Source of the DNA: Martelella mediterranea
Lineage (GTDB): Bacteria > Pseudomonadota > Alphaproteobacteria > Rhizobiales > Rhizobiaceae
Direction of reading: 5' to 3'
DNA: 64,000 nucleotides
NCBI RefSeq assembly: GCF_021021415.1
Contig: NZ_JAINWJ010000010.1
Span: 1 to 64,000, forward strand
In this document: piece after piece, positions 7,977 to 16,997 of the stretch
Layout: every line of letters begins with the position of its first letter
How positions within the stretch are numbered: position 1 is the first letter of the stretch
Made by a program: the position numbers and the translations under genes
The notes under the pieces: model-generated
Told to the model about the DNA's origin: nothing
Databases searched by the model: none
What the model saw: only the letters and a program-made list of their open reading frames with translations

Positions 7977-9170
7977 ATGAAACGATTGACGATTGACGCC
8001 GATTACCTGTCCGACATTCTCAAATCGCTCCTCGCGATCCCCTCGCCGACAGGCTACACCGACCCCATCGTCCGTTTCGTCACCGGAGAGCTGGAAAAGC
8101 TCGGCCTTTCGGTGGAGCTGACAAGGCGCGGCGCGATCCGCGCCGTCCGGCGCGGCGTCGACAGCCGCGGCGCGCGCGCCGTGGTCTCGCATGTCGATAC
8201 GCTCGGCGCGCAGGTGAAATATCTGAAATCGAACGGAAGGCTGGAACTGGTGCCGATCGGCACATGGTCGGCGCGGTTCGCCGAGGGCGCGCGCGCCACG
8301 ATCTTCACCGAAAAGGGGTCCTATCGCGGCACCATCCTGCCGCTGAAGGCGTCCGGGCACACTTTCAACAATGAAATCGACGAGCTGCCGGTCGGCTGGC
8401 AATATGTCGAGCTGCGCGTCGATGCCCTGACCCGCGACGAGGCCGATCTCGACCGGCTCGGCATCGAGATCGGTGATATCGTCGCGATCGATCCCCTTCC
8501 GGAATTTCTGGACAATGGCTTCATCGTCTCGCGTCATCTCGACAACAAGGCCGGCGTGGCGCTGATGCTGGCCGCGCTGAAGGCGATGCAGGACGAGAAT
8601 GTCGAAACCCCGGTCGCCAGCCACTGGCTGTTCACGATTGCCGAGGAAGTCGGCGTCGGCGCCTCCTCGATCGTTTCGCCCGAGGTCGCCTCGCTGGTCT
8701 CGATCGACAACGGCACCTCGGCGCCGGGCCAGAACTCGTCCGAATTCGGCGTGACCATCGCGATGGCCGACCAGACCGGCCCTTTCGACTGGCATCTCAC
8801 CAAGAAACTGGTCGATGTCTGCAAGGCCAACGATATCCGCTACCAAAAGGACGTGTTCCGCTACTACCGTTCGGATTCGGCAAGCGCCGTGGAAGCGGGG
8901 GCGGATGTGCGCACCGCGCTGGTCGCCTTCGGCGTCGATGCCTCGCACGGCTATGAGCGCATCCACATGCATGCGCTGCGCTCGATCGCGGAAATGATCA
9001 CGGCCTATCTGACCTCCGATGTCGAGATCAAGCGCGACTTCCAGCAGTCCGGCCCGATGACCGGCTTCACCCGCCAGCCGACCGGCAAGGCCAAGCAGGA
9101 GCTTTCGGCCGACGTCGAGAGCGAAACCATCGACGATCCGGCGCATCCCCATCACGCGGGCCATGCCTGA
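7977..9170 (+). CDS. NAGGN-system M42 family metallopeptidase
   Basis: The 397-residue protein is an M42 (glutamyl aminopeptidase-like) di-zinc hydrolase. Expected metal and catalytic positions are visible: SHVDT near residue 72, the HLDNKAG segment near 187, the AEEVG pair near 224, and a late H in the HGYERIHMHA segment. This subfamily is found almost only with asnO-ngg. It probably degrades or recycles the osmolyte dipeptide when osmotic pressure falls; that role is an inference from context. The last 40 residues are low-complexity and end in a His-rich tail (HPHHAGHA). Confidence 0.88.
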   Translation: MKRLTIDADYLSDILKSLLAIPSPTGYTDPIVRFVTGELEKLGLSVELTRRGAIRAVRRGVDSRGARAVVSHVDTLGAQVKYLKSNGRLELVPIGTWSARFAEGARATIFTEKGSYRGTILPLKASGHTFNNEIDELPVGWQYVELRVDALTRDEADLDRLGIEIGDIVAIDPLPEFLDNGFIVSRHLDNKAGVALMLAALKAMQDENVETPVASHWLFTIAEEVGVGASSIVSPEVASLVSIDNGTSAPGQNSSEFGVTIAMADQTGPFDWHLTKKLVDVCKANDIRYQKDVFRYYRSDSASAVEAGADVRTALVAFGVDASHGYERIHMHALRSIAEMITAYLTSDVEIKRDFQQSGPMTGFTRQPTGKAKQELSADVESETIDDPAHPHHAGHA

Positions 9171-9187
9171 GGGGCAGGGCGGATGCT

Positions 9188-10120
9188 CTATCCGAACACG
9201 ATTCTGGGAAAATAAAACGACACCACCCAGTTCGGCGCGTCGACGATCTCGCTGATCTTCAGGTCGCCGGCGACCGAGCACAGCATGTAGGCATCCTCGG
9301 GCGCAAGCTTACGGGTGCGCGACAGGTGGTCGATCATCGCCGAGACGGCATCGCGAGCAGCCGCCATCAGGTCGGGCCCGATACCGGTGGTCACCTCGTA
9401 GCCAGCGGCATCGAGATGGCGGGCGATCGGGCCGGGGGTGGAGAAATGCGGGGTCTTCGGGGCGGCGTCCTTCACAACTTCCACCGTGATCGCAACATCC
9501 ATCGCGCTTTCGATCGCCGTGCCGCAAACCTCGCCATCGCCCTGGGCGGCGTGGGTGTCGCCGAGTGACAGCAGCGCGCCCTCGACCTCGACCGGCAGAT
9601 AGAGCGTCGTGCCGGCTGCGATATCGCGGATATCCATATTGCCGCCGACGCGGCGCGGCGGGATAACCGAATGGTTGCCGGGCTCGGCCATTGCGACCCC
9701 GATCGTGCCGATGAAGGGGCGCAGCGGCACGGAGGCAATATCGTTGAAGACGGCGGGCTTTTTTGCCGTTGTGTCATAATCCCAGAGCTTCAGCTTCGGC
9801 TGCTCGAACTGATCGACCAGCAGCCCGAAACCCGGAATGATCGCGCTCCAGCCGAAGCCCGATGGCGTGAATTCATGGATCGTCACCTTCAGCGCGTCGC
9901 CCGGCGCGGCACCCTCCACGTAAACCGGCCCCGTCAGCGGATTGACGTTGGCTGGGTCGGCGGTGAGGATATCGGCGGCGGTGCTGCCGTGGTGATAATG
10001 CCCGTTGCCGGCATCACGGCAGGCGAAGGTCAAGGTTTCGCCCGACCTTGCGAAATGCACCGGCTCGATCGCCCGGTCCCACCCGAGATGGCCTTCGTGG
10101 GAATGGATGGTGCGGATCAT
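9188..10120 (-). CDS. Acetamidase/formamidase family protein
   Basis: The 310-residue enzyme belongs to the FmdA/AmdA acetamidase-formamidase family, which releases ammonia from short-chain amides. Supporting segments are GHYHHGSTAADIL near the N-terminus, GDALKVTIHEF, and the family signature LSLGDTHAAQGDGEVCGTAIE near residue 190. It is the last gene of the peptide-transport operon and overlaps the preceding gntR gene by four bases (ATGA), so it is translationally coupled. This suggests that the importer delivers an amide-bearing compound. It is convergent with the M42 peptidase gene, 17 bases away. Confidence 0.88.
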   Translation of the reverse strand: MIRTIHSHEGHLGWDRAIEPVHFARSGETLTFACRDAGNGHYHHGSTAADILTADPANVNPLTGPVYVEGAAPGDALKVTIHEFTPSGFGWSAIIPGFGLLVDQFEQPKLKLWDYDTTAKKPAVFNDIASVPLRPFIGTIGVAMAEPGNHSVIPPRRVGGNMDIRDIAAGTTLYLPVEVEGALLSLGDTHAAQGDGEVCGTAIESAMDVAITVEVVKDAAPKTPHFSTPGPIARHLDAAGYEVTTGIGPDLMAAARDAVSAMIDHLSRTRKLAPEDAYMLCSVAGDLKISEIVDAPNWVVSFYFPRIVFG

Positions 10121-10911
10121 GTCCTGCTCCCTCTTCCTGCGGCCTCCCGGTTCAGCCGCGCCCGTTCAAGCATATAAGCCTCGGCCTCGGCCATATGTTC
10201 CGCCATGATCTTGCGGGCCCGGTCCGGGTTGCGGCTGCGGATCGCCTTGATCAGTTCGATCTGGTAGAAAACGCCGGTCTCGCGCAGGCCCGGATTGGGC
10301 GTCTGGTAGATTTCCCGGCATTCCGGCAGGTCGCGCAGAAGGTTCAAGAGCAGGCCGCAGGCAAAGCCGAGGACGGGGTTTTCCGCATGGCGCGAAAGCT
10401 CGGCGTGGAAGTCGAGCTCGGCGAGGCGCTGGACATATTCCTCGTCGGCGGATTTCGGCTCGGCCTCGTAGAGCCGGATCGTGGCCTGCAGATCATCAAT
10501 CGCTTCGTCGGGCAGATGAAGCGCTGCGTCTGCCGCCAGTTCCGGCTCCAGAGATTTGCGCAGCGCGTAAATGTCGGAGATCGAGGGCGGCGCGCGCAGG
10601 AACAGATTGGTCACGGTCTGGATCGCCTCGTCAGGGGCGACCGCGCGGGCAAAGACGCCGCCGCCGGGGCCGGTCTTGCTGGCGATCATGCCCTGGAATT
10701 CGAGGATTTTCAGCGCCTCGCGCACCGTGCCGCGCGAGGCGGAAAGCTGCTCCGGGTCCAGCCATTCCGCCGGCAGTCGGTCGCCTGGCTCGAGCCCGGC
10801 CTCGATCATCCGCTCGCGCAGCATGTCGGCGATGATATCCGGCCGCTTGCGCTTCTTTTCCGCAAAGGGCGGGGCAAAGGCCTGGCGGCTTTCGAGGCTG
10901 GGTCTGGTCAT
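10117..10911 (-). CDS. GntR-family (FadR subfamily) transcriptional regulator
   Basis: The product has an N-terminal winged HTH at about residues 24-95 (GDRLPAEWLDPEQLSASRGTVREALKILEFQG) and a C-terminal all-helical FCD ligand-binding domain with the metal-binding D/H pattern (LDFHAELSRHAENPVL). It overlaps the genes on both sides by four bases and is therefore made from the transporter operon mRNA. The likely targets are the two AT-rich sites upstream of the binding-protein gene and of the M20 amidase gene. Confidence 0.9.
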   Translation of the reverse strand: MTRPSLESRQAFAPPFAEKKRKRPDIIADMLRERMIEAGLEPGDRLPAEWLDPEQLSASRGTVREALKILEFQGMIASKTGPGGGVFARAVAPDEAIQTVTNLFLRAPPSISDIYALRKSLEPELAADAALHLPDEAIDDLQATIRLYEAEPKSADEEYVQRLAELDFHAELSRHAENPVLGFACGLLLNLLRDLPECREIYQTPNPGLRETGVFYQIELIKAIRSRNPDRARKIMAEHMAEAEAYMLERARLNREAAGRGSRT

Positions 10912-11903
10912 GCCGTCCTTTTCACCATCGGATGGAAGCAGGCGGCTTCGTGGCCGGGCCCCCCTTGCGCTTCATCTATCGGCGGAACATGCGTCTGGCA
11001 ATGCTCCGTTCCGTTGGGACATCGGGCGAAAAAGGCGCAGCCCTTCGGCGGATTGTAGGGATCCGGCAGCTCCGCCTCGCTATCGCCGCCGGAGACCGCC
11101 TTGCGGCCCGGCGCGGGCGCGGAATTGAGCAGCAGATGGGTGTAGGGATGCAGCGGCTCGGCGAACACCGCATCGCGGCCTCCCAGTTCCACGATCCGCC
11201 CGAAATACATCACCGCCACCCGGTCCGAGATCGATTCCACGACCGACAGGTCATGGCTGATGAACAGGTAGGTGAGGCCGAACCGGCTCTTCAGGTCATC
11301 GAGAATGTTGAGCACCTGCGCCTGCACCGAGACATCGAGCGCGGAGACCGGTTCGTCGAGCACGATCACCTCCGGATCGGCGGCAAGCGCGCGGGCGATG
11401 CCGATCCGCTGGGCCTGCCCGCCGGAAAATTCATGCGGGTAGCGCTCGAGGAATTCTGGCGCGAGATTGACGGCGTCCATCAGCTCTTCCAGCCGCTTTG
11501 CGCGTTCGGCCTTGTTCATCTTCAGAAGATGGATCAGCGGGGCTTCAAGGATGGTGCGGATTTTCTTGCGCGGATTGAGCGAGGAGACCGGGTCCTGAAA
11601 CACATATTGCACCTGGCGGGCCAGCGCGCGCGGGTTCTTCTTTGCCTCGCGCGCCAGATCGCGGCCTTCGAAGGTGATCGTGCCGCCGGTGGGCAGGTCG
11701 AGGCCGGAGAGCAGGCGGGCGAGCGTCGACTTGCCGCAGCCGCTCTCGCCGACAATGCCGAGCGTTTCGCCCTTCTTGACGTCGAGAGTGACGTCCTGCA
11801 CCGCGTGGACGGCGGGAAGCGCCTTGCCGAACAGCGTCTTGCCGCCGCCGAAGATGCGCTCGGCCCGATCGATCGCGATCAGCGTTTCATTGGCCTCAGG
11901 CAT
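10908..11903 (-). CDS. Peptide-type ABC transporter ATP-binding protein (DppF/OppF-like)
   Basis: The 331-residue ATPase has Walker A GESGCGKST near residue 57, the signature LSGG-type FSGGQAQRIGIARAL, Walker B VIVLDEPVSALDV and the oligopeptide C-terminal extension (YNPPKGCAFFARCPNGTEHC) that can bind an Fe-S cluster in this family. The ATG at 11903 is chosen because homology begins there and it overlaps the preceding gene by eight bases. It pairs with the ATPase domain fused to the permease upstream to form the heterodimeric motor. Confidence 0.92.
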   Translation of the reverse strand: MPEANETLIAIDRAERIFGGGKTLFGKALPAVHAVQDVTLDVKKGETLGIVGESGCGKSTLARLLSGLDLPTGGTITFEGRDLAREAKKNPRALARQVQYVFQDPVSSLNPRKKIRTILEAPLIHLLKMNKAERAKRLEELMDAVNLAPEFLERYPHEFSGGQAQRIGIARALAADPEVIVLDEPVSALDVSVQAQVLNILDDLKSRFGLTYLFISHDLSVVESISDRVAVMYFGRIVELGGRDAVFAEPLHPYTHLLLNSAPAPGRKAVSGGDSEAELPDPYNPPKGCAFFARCPNGTEHCQTHVPPIDEAQGGPGHEAACFHPMVKRTA

Positions 11904-13830
11904 CGGCGGTCTCCCGGTTGAGCGGATGGATGCAGCGCGCCCCGCGCTCCTCGCCGAAGGAGAGCATCGGGATGTCGCCCTTGCGACAGTCCGCCTGCAC
12001 ATAGGGACAGCGATCGGCGAAGGCGCAGCCATCCGGCAGGTCGTTGACCACCGGCGGGCGGCCCTGGATCGCGTCAAGTCGCCGCTCGGGCTCGCCCAGC
12101 ACCGGCACGCAGTCGATCAGCTTGGCGGTGTAGGGATGGGCCGGGTTGGCGAGGATTTCCTCGGTCGTGCCGGTTTCCACGATCCGGCCGGCATACATCA
12201 CCGCCACCCGGTCGCAGATCGCCGAGACCACGCCGAAATCATGGGTGATGAACAGGATCGCGGTGTTGCGCTCCTTGCGCAGCCCGTTCATCAGTTCGAG
12301 GATTTGCGCCTGCACGGTGACATCGAGCGCGGTGGTGGGCTCATCCGCGATGATAAGCTGTGCGTCATTGGCGAGCGCCATGGCGATCGAAATGCGCTGG
12401 CGCATGCCGCCGGAAAGCTCGTGCGGAAAGGCGTTCAGCCGCTCGGCCGCATTGGGAATGCGCACCGACTGCAACAGATCGGTGGCTTTCTGGCGCGCCT
12501 CGGATTTCAACAGCGGCTGGTGCGCCTGGATCGCCTCGATCAACTGATCGCCAACGGTGAACAGCGGATGCAGCGTCGACAGCGGGTCCTGGAACACGTG
12601 GCTGACCGCGCCGCCGCGCAACTGGCGGATGCGCTCGTCGCTTGCGGCAAACAGGTCCTCGCCGGAAAACCACGCGGCACCCCCGGCAATGCGTCCGGGA
12701 GGGGTCGGCACAAGGCCCATCAGTGACATCGCGGTCACCGACTTGCCGGAGCCCGACTCGCCCACGAGCCCGAGACATTCGCCTTCGCGGATATGCAGGT
12801 CGACGCCGCCAACGGCCTTGTAGATGCTGCCGCCGACATGGAATTCGGTGCGCATCTGCTGCACGTCGAGCACCGCGTTTTCGCGCGGCTTCTCGTCGGG
12901 CGCCGCATCGCGTTTGACGGCGGTGCGCGCGCCGGGGCGGGCCAGCGCGCCGGATTTCAGCCGCGGGTCGAGCACGTCGCGGATGCCGTCGCCGAAAAGG
13001 TTGATGCTCATGACAAGGGCGAAGATCATCAGGCCCGGCACCATCGAGACATGGGCGTCGGTGAACAGCACCTTGCGGCCGTCGCCGAGCATCGAGCCGA
13101 GATCGGCCTGCGGCGGCTGCGCGCCAAGACCGAGGAAGGAGAGGCCGGCGGTTTCCAGGATCATCCAGCCGATCGTGGTCGACATGGTGATGATGATCAC
13201 CGGCAGCACATTGGGCAGAACCTCGCCGAACAGGATGGCAAAATGCGACTTGCCCGAAAGCCTTGCCGCATCGACGAATTCGCGCCGCGACAGGCCGAGT
13301 GTCATGCCGCGAATATTACGGGCGAAGAAGGGGATATTGACCACGGCGATGGCATAGAGCGCGTTCAAGAGGCCCGGGCCGAGGACGGCGACGATTGCCA
13401 GCGCCAGCAGGATATAGGGGAAGGCCATGACCATATCGATGCCGCGCATCAGGATATTGTCGGTGCGCCCGCCGGCATAGCCGGCGACAAGGCCGATCAG
13501 CGAGCCGAAGAAGGCCGCGATCAGCGTGGCGGAGACGCCGACGGCGAGGCTCACCCGCGTGCCCCAGATCAGCCGCGACAGGAGATCGCGGCCGAGCGCA
13601 TCGGTGCCGAGCAGATGCCCCTCGGAAAAGGGCGGCAGCAGGCGGACGGAGGGATCGGTGACATTCGGTGGCTGCAGGGGCAGGATGGGCGCGGCCAGCG
13701 CCACCAGCACGATCAGCGTCAGGACGATCAGCCCTGTGGTGGCGAGCGTGTTGTTGAGCAGAAGCTTCACCGCGCTCGGGCGGCCGCCCTTCTTCTTCTT
13801 CACAGGTGTGGAAATCGCAGCGTCGGTCAT
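11896..13830 (-). CDS. Fused peptide ABC permease and ATPase (DppC-DppD fusion)
   Basis: This 644-residue protein joins two subunits that are usually separate. Residues 1-300 are a DppC-type inner-membrane permease with an N-terminal membrane segment, the HLLGTDALGRDLLSRL motif and the EAA loop (EFVDAARLSGKSHFAI). Residues about 320-640 are a DppD-type ATPase with Walker A GESGSGKS, signature ELSGGMRQRISIAMAL and Walker B LIIADEPTTALDV. The same fusion occurs in other rhizobial opine/peptide importers. It starts on the stop codon of dppB (TGATG), so translation is coupled. A TTG three bases earlier is a minor alternative start. Confidence 0.93.
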   Translation of the reverse strand: MTDAAISTPVKKKKGGRPSAVKLLLNNTLATTGLIVLTLIVLVALAAPILPLQPPNVTDPSVRLLPPFSEGHLLGTDALGRDLLSRLIWGTRVSLAVGVSATLIAAFFGSLIGLVAGYAGGRTDNILMRGIDMVMAFPYILLALAIVAVLGPGLLNALYAIAVVNIPFFARNIRGMTLGLSRREFVDAARLSGKSHFAILFGEVLPNVLPVIIITMSTTIGWMILETAGLSFLGLGAQPPQADLGSMLGDGRKVLFTDAHVSMVPGLMIFALVMSINLFGDGIRDVLDPRLKSGALARPGARTAVKRDAAPDEKPRENAVLDVQQMRTEFHVGGSIYKAVGGVDLHIREGECLGLVGESGSGKSVTAMSLMGLVPTPPGRIAGGAAWFSGEDLFAASDERIRQLRGGAVSHVFQDPLSTLHPLFTVGDQLIEAIQAHQPLLKSEARQKATDLLQSVRIPNAAERLNAFPHELSGGMRQRISIAMALANDAQLIIADEPTTALDVTVQAQILELMNGLRKERNTAILFITHDFGVVSAICDRVAVMYAGRIVETGTTEEILANPAHPYTAKLIDCVPVLGEPERRLDAIQGRPPVVNDLPDGCAFADRCPYVQADCRKGDIPMLSFGEERGARCIHPLNRETADA

Positions 13831-14774
13831 CAACGCAACCTCGGATCAAGCATGGTCTGGACGACGTCGGCGGCGAGGTTGAACAGCACATAGGCCGCCG
13901 CCACGATCAGCACGCCGCCCTGGACGGTCAAAAGGTCGCGGGTGGAAATCGCGGTCACCAGCATCGAGCCGATGCCCGGCCACTGGAACACGGTCTCGAT
14001 ATAGACCGCACCGCCGAGCACGAAACCGGCCTGGATGCCGAGCACCGGAATGACGGAGACGAGCGCGGCCTTGAAGGCATGGCGCATGATCACCCGGCGC
14101 TCCTTCAGCCCCTTGGCGCGGGCGGTGCGGATATAGTCCTGGCGCAGCACTTCCAGCATCGAGGTGCGGGTCAGTCGGGCGACCACGCCGGTTGCCACGA
14201 CGGAGAGCGTGAAGGCGGGGAGGATCAGGTGTCTGATGAGATCCATCGGCCCGCCGCCGCCATAGATCGCATACATGCCGCTTGCCGGCAGCCATTGCAG
14301 CTTGACGGCGAAGACTAGGATCAGAAGCAGGCCGAGCCAGAACGAGGGTACGGAAATGCCGATCAGCACGAACAGTGTGACCAGCTTGTCGGTGAAGCCA
14401 TACTGGCGCACCGCCGAGACGATGCCGGCCAGAAGGCCAAGGATGGAACAGAGCACCAGCGACGTGCCGGCAAGTATCAGCGTATTGCCGAAGCGCTCGG
14501 TGATGATGTCGATCACCGGGCGGTTCTGGGTATAGGAGCGGCCGAAATCGCCCTGGAGAATATTGCCGAGCCAGATGAAATATTGCTGCACCAGCGGCTT
14601 GTCGAGCCCGAGCGCGCGGTTGATGCGGTCGACATTTTCCGGCGTGGCGTAGGAGCCGAGAATGGCAGTCGCCGGATCGCCGGGGATCATCGCCATGATC
14701 GCGAACACGATCACGGTCAGGCCGAGAAGCACCGGAATGACAGCCAGAAGCCGCCTGAGGATATAGTGTGCCAT
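13830..14774 (-). CDS. Peptide-type ABC transporter permease (DppB-like)
   Basis: The 314-residue inner-membrane permease has six predicted membrane segments, the N-terminal RRLLAVIPVLLGLTVIVF start and an EAA coupling loop (LRQDYIRTARAKGLKERRVI) that docks the ATPase. It is the first gene after the repeat-containing gap behind the binding-protein gene, and its stop overlaps the fused permease-ATPase start. Confidence 0.93.
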   Translation of the reverse strand: MAHYILRRLLAVIPVLLGLTVIVFAIMAMIPGDPATAILGSYATPENVDRINRALGLDKPLVQQYFIWLGNILQGDFGRSYTQNRPVIDIITERFGNTLILAGTSLVLCSILGLLAGIVSAVRQYGFTDKLVTLFVLIGISVPSFWLGLLLILVFAVKLQWLPASGMYAIYGGGGPMDLIRHLILPAFTLSVVATGVVARLTRTSMLEVLRQDYIRTARAKGLKERRVIMRHAFKAALVSVIPVLGIQAGFVLGGAVYIETVFQWPGIGSMLVTAISTRDLLTVQGGVLIVAAAYVLFNLAADVVQTMLDPRLR

Positions 14775-15154
14775 GGCGTGTTCTCCGTGATGGCCATGCG
14801 ATCAAGGGCAAACGGCGATTGCCGCAAAGCCCCCCAATCTTCTCGCCCCGGAGGGGAGAGATGTCGCGAAAGCGACAGTGAGGGGGGAGGGTATCCCCTC
14901 GAACGCCCTCACGAGACGAGATGCCGCGCCACCCTCACTGCCCCTTTCGGGGCATCTCTCCCGCCAGCGGGAGAGAGTATTGGGAGTGAGGAGCAGCTTC
15001 CGAATGCGGCTGCTTGTTCTTCTCGCGGGGGGAGGCGTAAGCCCTGAAGGCCGCAGTCTCCGTGCTCTCGGATAGGGTCCACCCCTCTCTGCCCCTGTCG
15101 GGGCATCTCCCCCTCAAGGGGGGAGATCGATTGGGGGCTATGCGGCTTTTCCGA
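14775..15154. repeat. Intergenic mosaic repeat region within the ABC transporter operon
   Basis: This 380-base gap has no gene. It is filled by short palindromic modules such as cccctgtcggggcatctcc, ccctcaaggggggagat and gtcgcgaaagcgac. The stretch 15034-15126 (ggcgtaagccctgaagg onwards) recurs almost unchanged, in opposite orientation, around 26490-26583. Such mobile intergenic palindromes are typical of rhizobial genomes. Here they lie between the binding-protein gene and its permease genes and could lower downstream expression by forming mRNA hairpins. Confidence 0.8.
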
Positions 15155-16714
15155 TCAGTTCGGCTTTGCCACCTTCTGCAGCAGCAGGAAGAAGGACGGC
15201 TGGAGCTTGAAGTTTTCCACGCTCGCCTTGGTCACCGCGTTCTGCTTCCAGTTGGCGATGAAGGCCCAGGGCGCGTCGTCGTGGACGATCGCCTGCATCT
15301 CCTTGTAGAGCTTCGCGCGCTCTGCCTGATCGGTGGACGTGCGCGCCTGTTCCAGCAGCGTGTCGACCTCCGGGTTGGCGTAATAGCCGGAGTTGAAGCC
15401 GCCCTGATCGGGGAAGGCTTCCGAGCGCAGCGCCAGATAGGGGAGCGTATCCGGGTCGTTGGTCATCCATGCCATTTCGGCCATGTCGGCCTTGCCTTCC
15501 AGACCGGGGTTCACCTTGCCGAGGAAGGTGTTCCACTCATAGGTCTCGATCTTGACCGGCATGCCGACGGCTTCGAGATCGGCCTGGATCTGGGTCGCCA
15601 TCGCCTGCGGCTCCAGCATGCCCGATCCGCCTTCGGTGACGTAGAAGGTCAGTTCCGAGCCGTCATAGCCGGCCTCTTCCAGAAGGGTCTTGGCCTTTTC
15701 CGGATCGTAGGAGTAGGGCGACAGGCTGTCGTCATAGGCCCAGGCGAAGGCCGGCGGCGTCGGGCCGGCGGCCACTTCGGCCGTGCCCTGCAGGATGTCG
15801 TTCACGATCGCTTCCTTGTTGATCGCGTAGTTGACGGCCTGACGGACCTTCTTGTCGGCGAAGACGCCGTCCTTCATGTTGAGGATCAGGAACCAGAGAT
15901 GCGGCCCTGCCTGCTCGTAGACCTTGTAATTGTCATTGCCGGAGAACTGCTGCAGCGCATCCGGCGGCACCTCGACCATCACGTCGAGACCACCGGACAG
16001 CATCTCGGCAACGCGGGTATTGGCATCGGTGACCGGACGGAACACCACGGCCTCAAGCGGCGGCGCGCCATCCCAGTAATCTTCGTTCCTGGACACGACC
16101 ACCTTGGCGTTCGGGTCCCATTCCTCGAACTTGAACGCGCCGGTGCCGGAGGGGTTGCGGCCGAAATCCTTGCCGTGTTCTTTCACCGCTTCCGGCGAGA
16201 CGATCAGGCCGGTCGGATAGGCGAGGTTGGAGAGGAAGGGCGCGTAAGGTTCGGTCAGCGTGAACTTCACGGTCATGTCGTCGACGACCTCGACGGTGTC
16301 GATCGAGGAGAAGAAGAAAGCGAGCGGGAACGGGCCGGTGTCGTAATACTCGTTGTCCTCGTTCAGCATGCGGTCGAAGTTGAACTTCACCGCCTCGGCG
16401 TTGAAATCCGAACCGTCATGGAACTTCACGCCCTCGCGCAGCTTGAAGGTGTAGGTCTTGCCGTCTTCCGAAATGTCCCAGTCTGTCGCAAGCGCAGGCT
16501 CGACCTCAAGCGTGCCGTCCTTGTAGCGCACCAGGCCGTCATACATGTTGACGAGGATGCGGAAGTCGTTGACGGCGGTGTCGGTGGCGGGGTCGAGCGA
16601 TTTCGGCTCGGCGATCTGGCCGACGATCAGAACGTTCGGCGGGGTTTGGGCAATCGCCGGCGCCCCGAAGGCGAGCGACGCGGCAGCCAGCGCGGCTGCG
16701 AGAAGGCGTTTCAT
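15155..16714 (-). CDS. Peptide-type ABC transporter substrate-binding protein (SBP family 5)
   Basis: The 519-residue periplasmic protein has a Sec signal peptide (MKRLLAAALAAASLAFG, cleavage after APAIA) and the SBP_bac_5 fold. Typical segments are EPKSLDPATDT near the mature N-terminus, YDGLVRY, and LREGVKFHDG near residue 110. It supplies ligand to the permeases encoded downstream. The neighbouring formamidase and carbamoylase-like genes suggest an amide- or carbamoyl-containing ligand, but the specificity cannot be read from the sequence. Confidence 0.92.
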   Translation of the reverse strand: MKRLLAAALAAASLAFGAPAIAQTPPNVLIVGQIAEPKSLDPATDTAVNDFRILVNMYDGLVRYKDGTLEVEPALATDWDISEDGKTYTFKLREGVKFHDGSDFNAEAVKFNFDRMLNEDNEYYDTGPFPLAFFFSSIDTVEVVDDMTVKFTLTEPYAPFLSNLAYPTGLIVSPEAVKEHGKDFGRNPSGTGAFKFEEWDPNAKVVVSRNEDYWDGAPPLEAVVFRPVTDANTRVAEMLSGGLDVMVEVPPDALQQFSGNDNYKVYEQAGPHLWFLILNMKDGVFADKKVRQAVNYAINKEAIVNDILQGTAEVAAGPTPPAFAWAYDDSLSPYSYDPEKAKTLLEEAGYDGSELTFYVTEGGSGMLEPQAMATQIQADLEAVGMPVKIETYEWNTFLGKVNPGLEGKADMAEMAWMTNDPDTLPYLALRSEAFPDQGGFNSGYYANPEVDTLLEQARTSTDQAERAKLYKEMQAIVHDDAPWAFIANWKQNAVTKASVENFKLQPSFFLLLQKVAKPN

Positions 16715-16997
16715 CGATCGGTTCTCCTCTGTTGGTGGTTTTCTTAATTAATTATGAAAAATTGGTAATTGACAAGGATTTATTATGATAATTCCTGCGG
16801 GGGTAGCGTAGCGTTCAACCTAAGTCCATATTTTTCAATACCTTAAATGGATGGCCCAGCGGGGCTGGCGGACGGTCGAGCCCATCCGGAATTCCATGAC
16901 AAAGGCATTGCGCCTTCAAATTGCCAACTACGGAACCACTCTGATCGTCACTGTGAGCGGACCTCACATGAAAGCTGATGGACGATGATGAAAGGCA
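16715..16997. promoter_or_regulatory. AT-rich regulatory region upstream of the binding-protein gene
   Basis: Within this gene-free gap, 16741-16795 is strikingly AT-rich. It holds attatgaaaaatt at 16751-16763 and attatgataa at 16782-16791. The identical 13-mer and an inverted copy of the 10-mer occur at 17639-17677, in front of the amidase gene. Shared spacing and sequence suggest one regulator, plausibly the operon's GntR protein. The rest of the gap shows nothing recognisable. Confidence 0.6.
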
